A stretch of 16,010 bases of DNA from DATLNF01 sp046590575 (GTDB taxonomy: Bacteria; Actinomycetota; Actinomycetes; BP-191). A program made the position numbers and the translations under genes. The notes beneath the pieces were generated by a model that searched no databases, was not told the origin of the DNA, and was given only the letters and a program-made list of their open reading frames with translations. The first letter of the stretch is position 1, and each line of letters opens with the position of its first letter. Shown here piece by piece: positions 14,821 to 16,010 of the stretch. Where the stretch lies: NCBI GenBank assembly GCA_046590575.1, contig JBKJUS010000110.1:1-16010 (forward strand). Reading direction: 5' to 3'.

Positions 14821-14942
14821 TGGGCTGTCCCAAAAGCATGCTATCCGAGGCGTCCTGCCGGATAGTCCCTCAGGCGCGGGGGTGAGATCATCCGTTTTAA
14901 ATCTCCTGGAGAAGTTTTCCGCTTTTGTCGAGAATGTCTGCC

Positions 14943-14948
14943 TACAAT
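14943..14948 (+). promoter_or_regulatory. Probable -10 element of the CAP-domain gene
   Basis: TACAAT matches the -10 consensus at five of six positions. It lies in the most AT-rich part of the window (about 14893-14950), 40 bp before the ATG. No convincing -35 is present at 16-18 bp, so activation by a factor or an alternative sigma is possible. A short palindrome TCTCC-T-GGAGA (14902-14912) lies about 30 bp upstream. Confidence 0.42.
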
Positions 14949-14988
14949 TGGGGGACTAGCAACACGCAGGGGAACCTAGGGACAAACT

Positions 14989-15504
14989 ATGGCGATCCAT
15001 TGCGTGGCAAACCAGCCCAAAACCCGTGCCCGGCGTCTTGGCGTCGCGGTGATCCTGTCCGCGCTGTTGAGCCCGGCGGCGGTCTTCTCGGCCCCGTCGG
15101 CCGAGGCCGTGTACGTCCCCAGCGCTACGACGGTCGCTGCGTACGAGGCCAGGGTCATCTACGTGATCAACGTGCAGCGCACAAGGTACCAACGCAGCCA
15201 GCTCCTCGCAGCCACCTGCCCCGACTTCTACGCCGAGTCGTGGGCCGCCTACCTGGCGCGCACCGGGTACTTCTACCACCGCTCGATGACAGTCATCCTG
15301 AATGGCTGCAGGGCCACCCGGGTGGCCGAGAACCTGGCGCGTGGTGACCTGGTCGGCGCCACCGCCGACCGCGTCGTCGCTGCCTGGATGCTGTCACCCG
15401 GGCACCGCGCCAACATCCTGGACGCCCGGCTGACCCGGATCGGCGTGGCTGCGGTCTACGCCCGCGGTCAGTGGACCGTCGCCGCGGACTTCGCCGGCTA
15501 CTGA
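14989..15504 (+). CDS. Secreted CAP (SCP-like) domain protein
   Basis: A 171-aa protein with a signal peptide: basic KTRARR, a hydrophobic core (about 18-35), and a likely cleavage after APSAEA near residue 40. The mature ~130 residues form a small CAP/SCP domain. The typical conserved positions are His97 in FYHRS, Glu114 in VAENLA, and His139 in AAWMLSPGHRANIL, followed by IGVAAVY and the strand WTVAADFAGY at the C-terminus. Cys77 and Cys107 could form a disulphide. Bacterial CAP proteins are extracellular and of mostly unknown activity. The ATG at 14989 has AGGGA seven bases upstream. Its stop is nine bases from the end of the convergent galactokinase gene, and upstream it is divergent from soxR. 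Confidence 0.88.
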   Translation: MAIHCVANQPKTRARRLGVAVILSALLSPAAVFSAPSAEAVYVPSATTVAAYEARVIYVINVQRTRYQRSQLLAATCPDFYAESWAAYLARTGYFYHRSMTVILNGCRATRVAENLARGDLVGATADRVVAAWMLSPGHRANILDARLTRIGVAAVYARGQWTVAADFAGY

Positions 15505-15513
15505 TCGGGCAGC

Positions 15514-16010
15514 TCAGGCCTCGCGCCGAGCCGGGCCTGCGGCGGTGACAACAAAGCAGTCAGGGGCACCAAATCCCTTGTCCGCAAAGGCCTGTATGAC
15601 GGCCGAGGTCACCTCGTCCGTTCCGCCGAGAGGCACCAGGGCGATCGCCGAGCCACCAAATCCTCCTCCGGTCATCCGTGCGCCGAGGGCTCCGTGAGCC
15701 GACGCCGCCTCGACCGCGACGTCGAGCTCGGCGCTGGAGATCTCGAAGTCGTCGCGCATGGACGCGTGCGAGGCGTTGAACACGGCACCCACCTCAGGCA
15801 GGCGCCCTTGCTGAAGCAGCGTGACCGTCTGACGAACCCGTTCGATCTCGGTGACGATGTGCTTGGTACGCGCCCGGATCTGTGTGCCCGTCAACTCATC
15901 CAGGCTCTCGCCGAGGCCGTCAGGGGACACCTCCCGCAGCGATGCGACACCGAGCTGCCGGGCAGCCTCCTCACAGCTGGGGCGACGCTCCGCGTACTGC
16001 CCGTCCACCA
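15514..16010 (-). CDS. galK: Galactokinase, C-terminal part (cut by window edge)
   Basis: Galactokinase phosphorylates galactose with ATP in the Leloir pathway; it belongs to the GHMP kinase family. About 165 C-terminal residues are visible, and the frame remains open to the right edge. Signatures are DGQYAERRPSCEEAARQLGV near the edge, SHASMRDDFEIS in the middle, and the GHMP C-terminal glycine-rich loop GARMTGGGFGGSAIAL, which shapes the active site. The N-terminal sugar-binding and ATP-binding motifs lie outside the window. Other gal genes are not visible. The gene is convergent with the CAP-domain gene, with nine bases between stops and no clear terminator hairpin. Confidence 0.93.
   Translation of the reverse strand, partial: VDGQYAERRPSCEEAARQLGVASLREVSPDGLGESLDELTGTQIRARTKHIVTEIERVRQTVTLLQQGRLPEVGAVFNASHASMRDDFEISSAELDVAVEAASAHGALGARMTGGGFGGSAIALVPLGGTDEVTSAVIQAFADKGFGAPDCFVVTAAGPARREA

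Overview
The window is chromosomal DNA from a high-GC Gram-positive bacterium (Actinobacteria). The evidence is GC-rich third codon positions, frequent GTG starts, and a gene order (sucC-sucD, a PerM/DUF6350 membrane protein, purN-purH, folD, DUF3017, mdh, icd) typical of actinobacterial core genomes. The NADP-isocitrate dehydrogenase is the ~410-residue homodimeric type, not the ~740-residue monomeric type of Streptomyces. That argues against Streptomyces, but I cannot assign a genus.

Layout. 1-354: C-terminal part of a stand-alone cobalamin-binding (methylmalonyl/isobutyryl-CoA mutase small subunit type) protein, cut by the left edge. 394-2052: secreted CocE/PepX-type serine hydrolase. 2151-4197: sucC-sucD. 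4214-4343: a 14-bp tandem repeat running into a 24-bp inverted repeat. 4381-5583: PerM-like membrane protein. 5675-7836: purN-purH with overlapping stop and start. 7969-8826: folD. 8836-9645 on the minus strand: an FHA-HTH protein, divergent from 9807-10931, a citrate synthase. 10962-11671: an ACT-domain protein overlapping a DUF3017 membrane protein. 11709-12698: mdh. 12755-13987: icd, followed by a terminator-like hairpin. 14047-14350: mostly empty. 14351-14797 on the minus strand: SoxR, with a SoxR box at its start. 14989-15504: secreted CAP-domain protein. 15514-16010 on the minus strand: C-terminal part of galactokinase, cut by the right edge.

How the genes work together. Four TCA-cycle steps (citrate synthase, isocitrate dehydrogenase, succinyl-CoA ligase, malate dehydrogenase) lie within about 12 kb. 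They are interleaved with the last formyl-transfer steps of purine synthesis (PurN, PurH) and with FolD, which makes the 10-formyl-tetrahydrofolate both use. The mutase subunit at the left edge would feed succinyl-CoA into the SucCD step if it is a methylmalonyl-CoA mutase partner. The FHA-HTH protein is the only regulator inside the TCA block and is placed head-to-head with citrate synthase.

Most of the window is ordinary core metabolism. The items most worth a second look are the repeat/hairpin element after sucD, the FHA-HTH/citrate synthase pair, the SoxR box, and the duplicated sequence across the icd stop codon. I found no CRISPR array, tRNA, rRNA, insertion sequence or phage gene.
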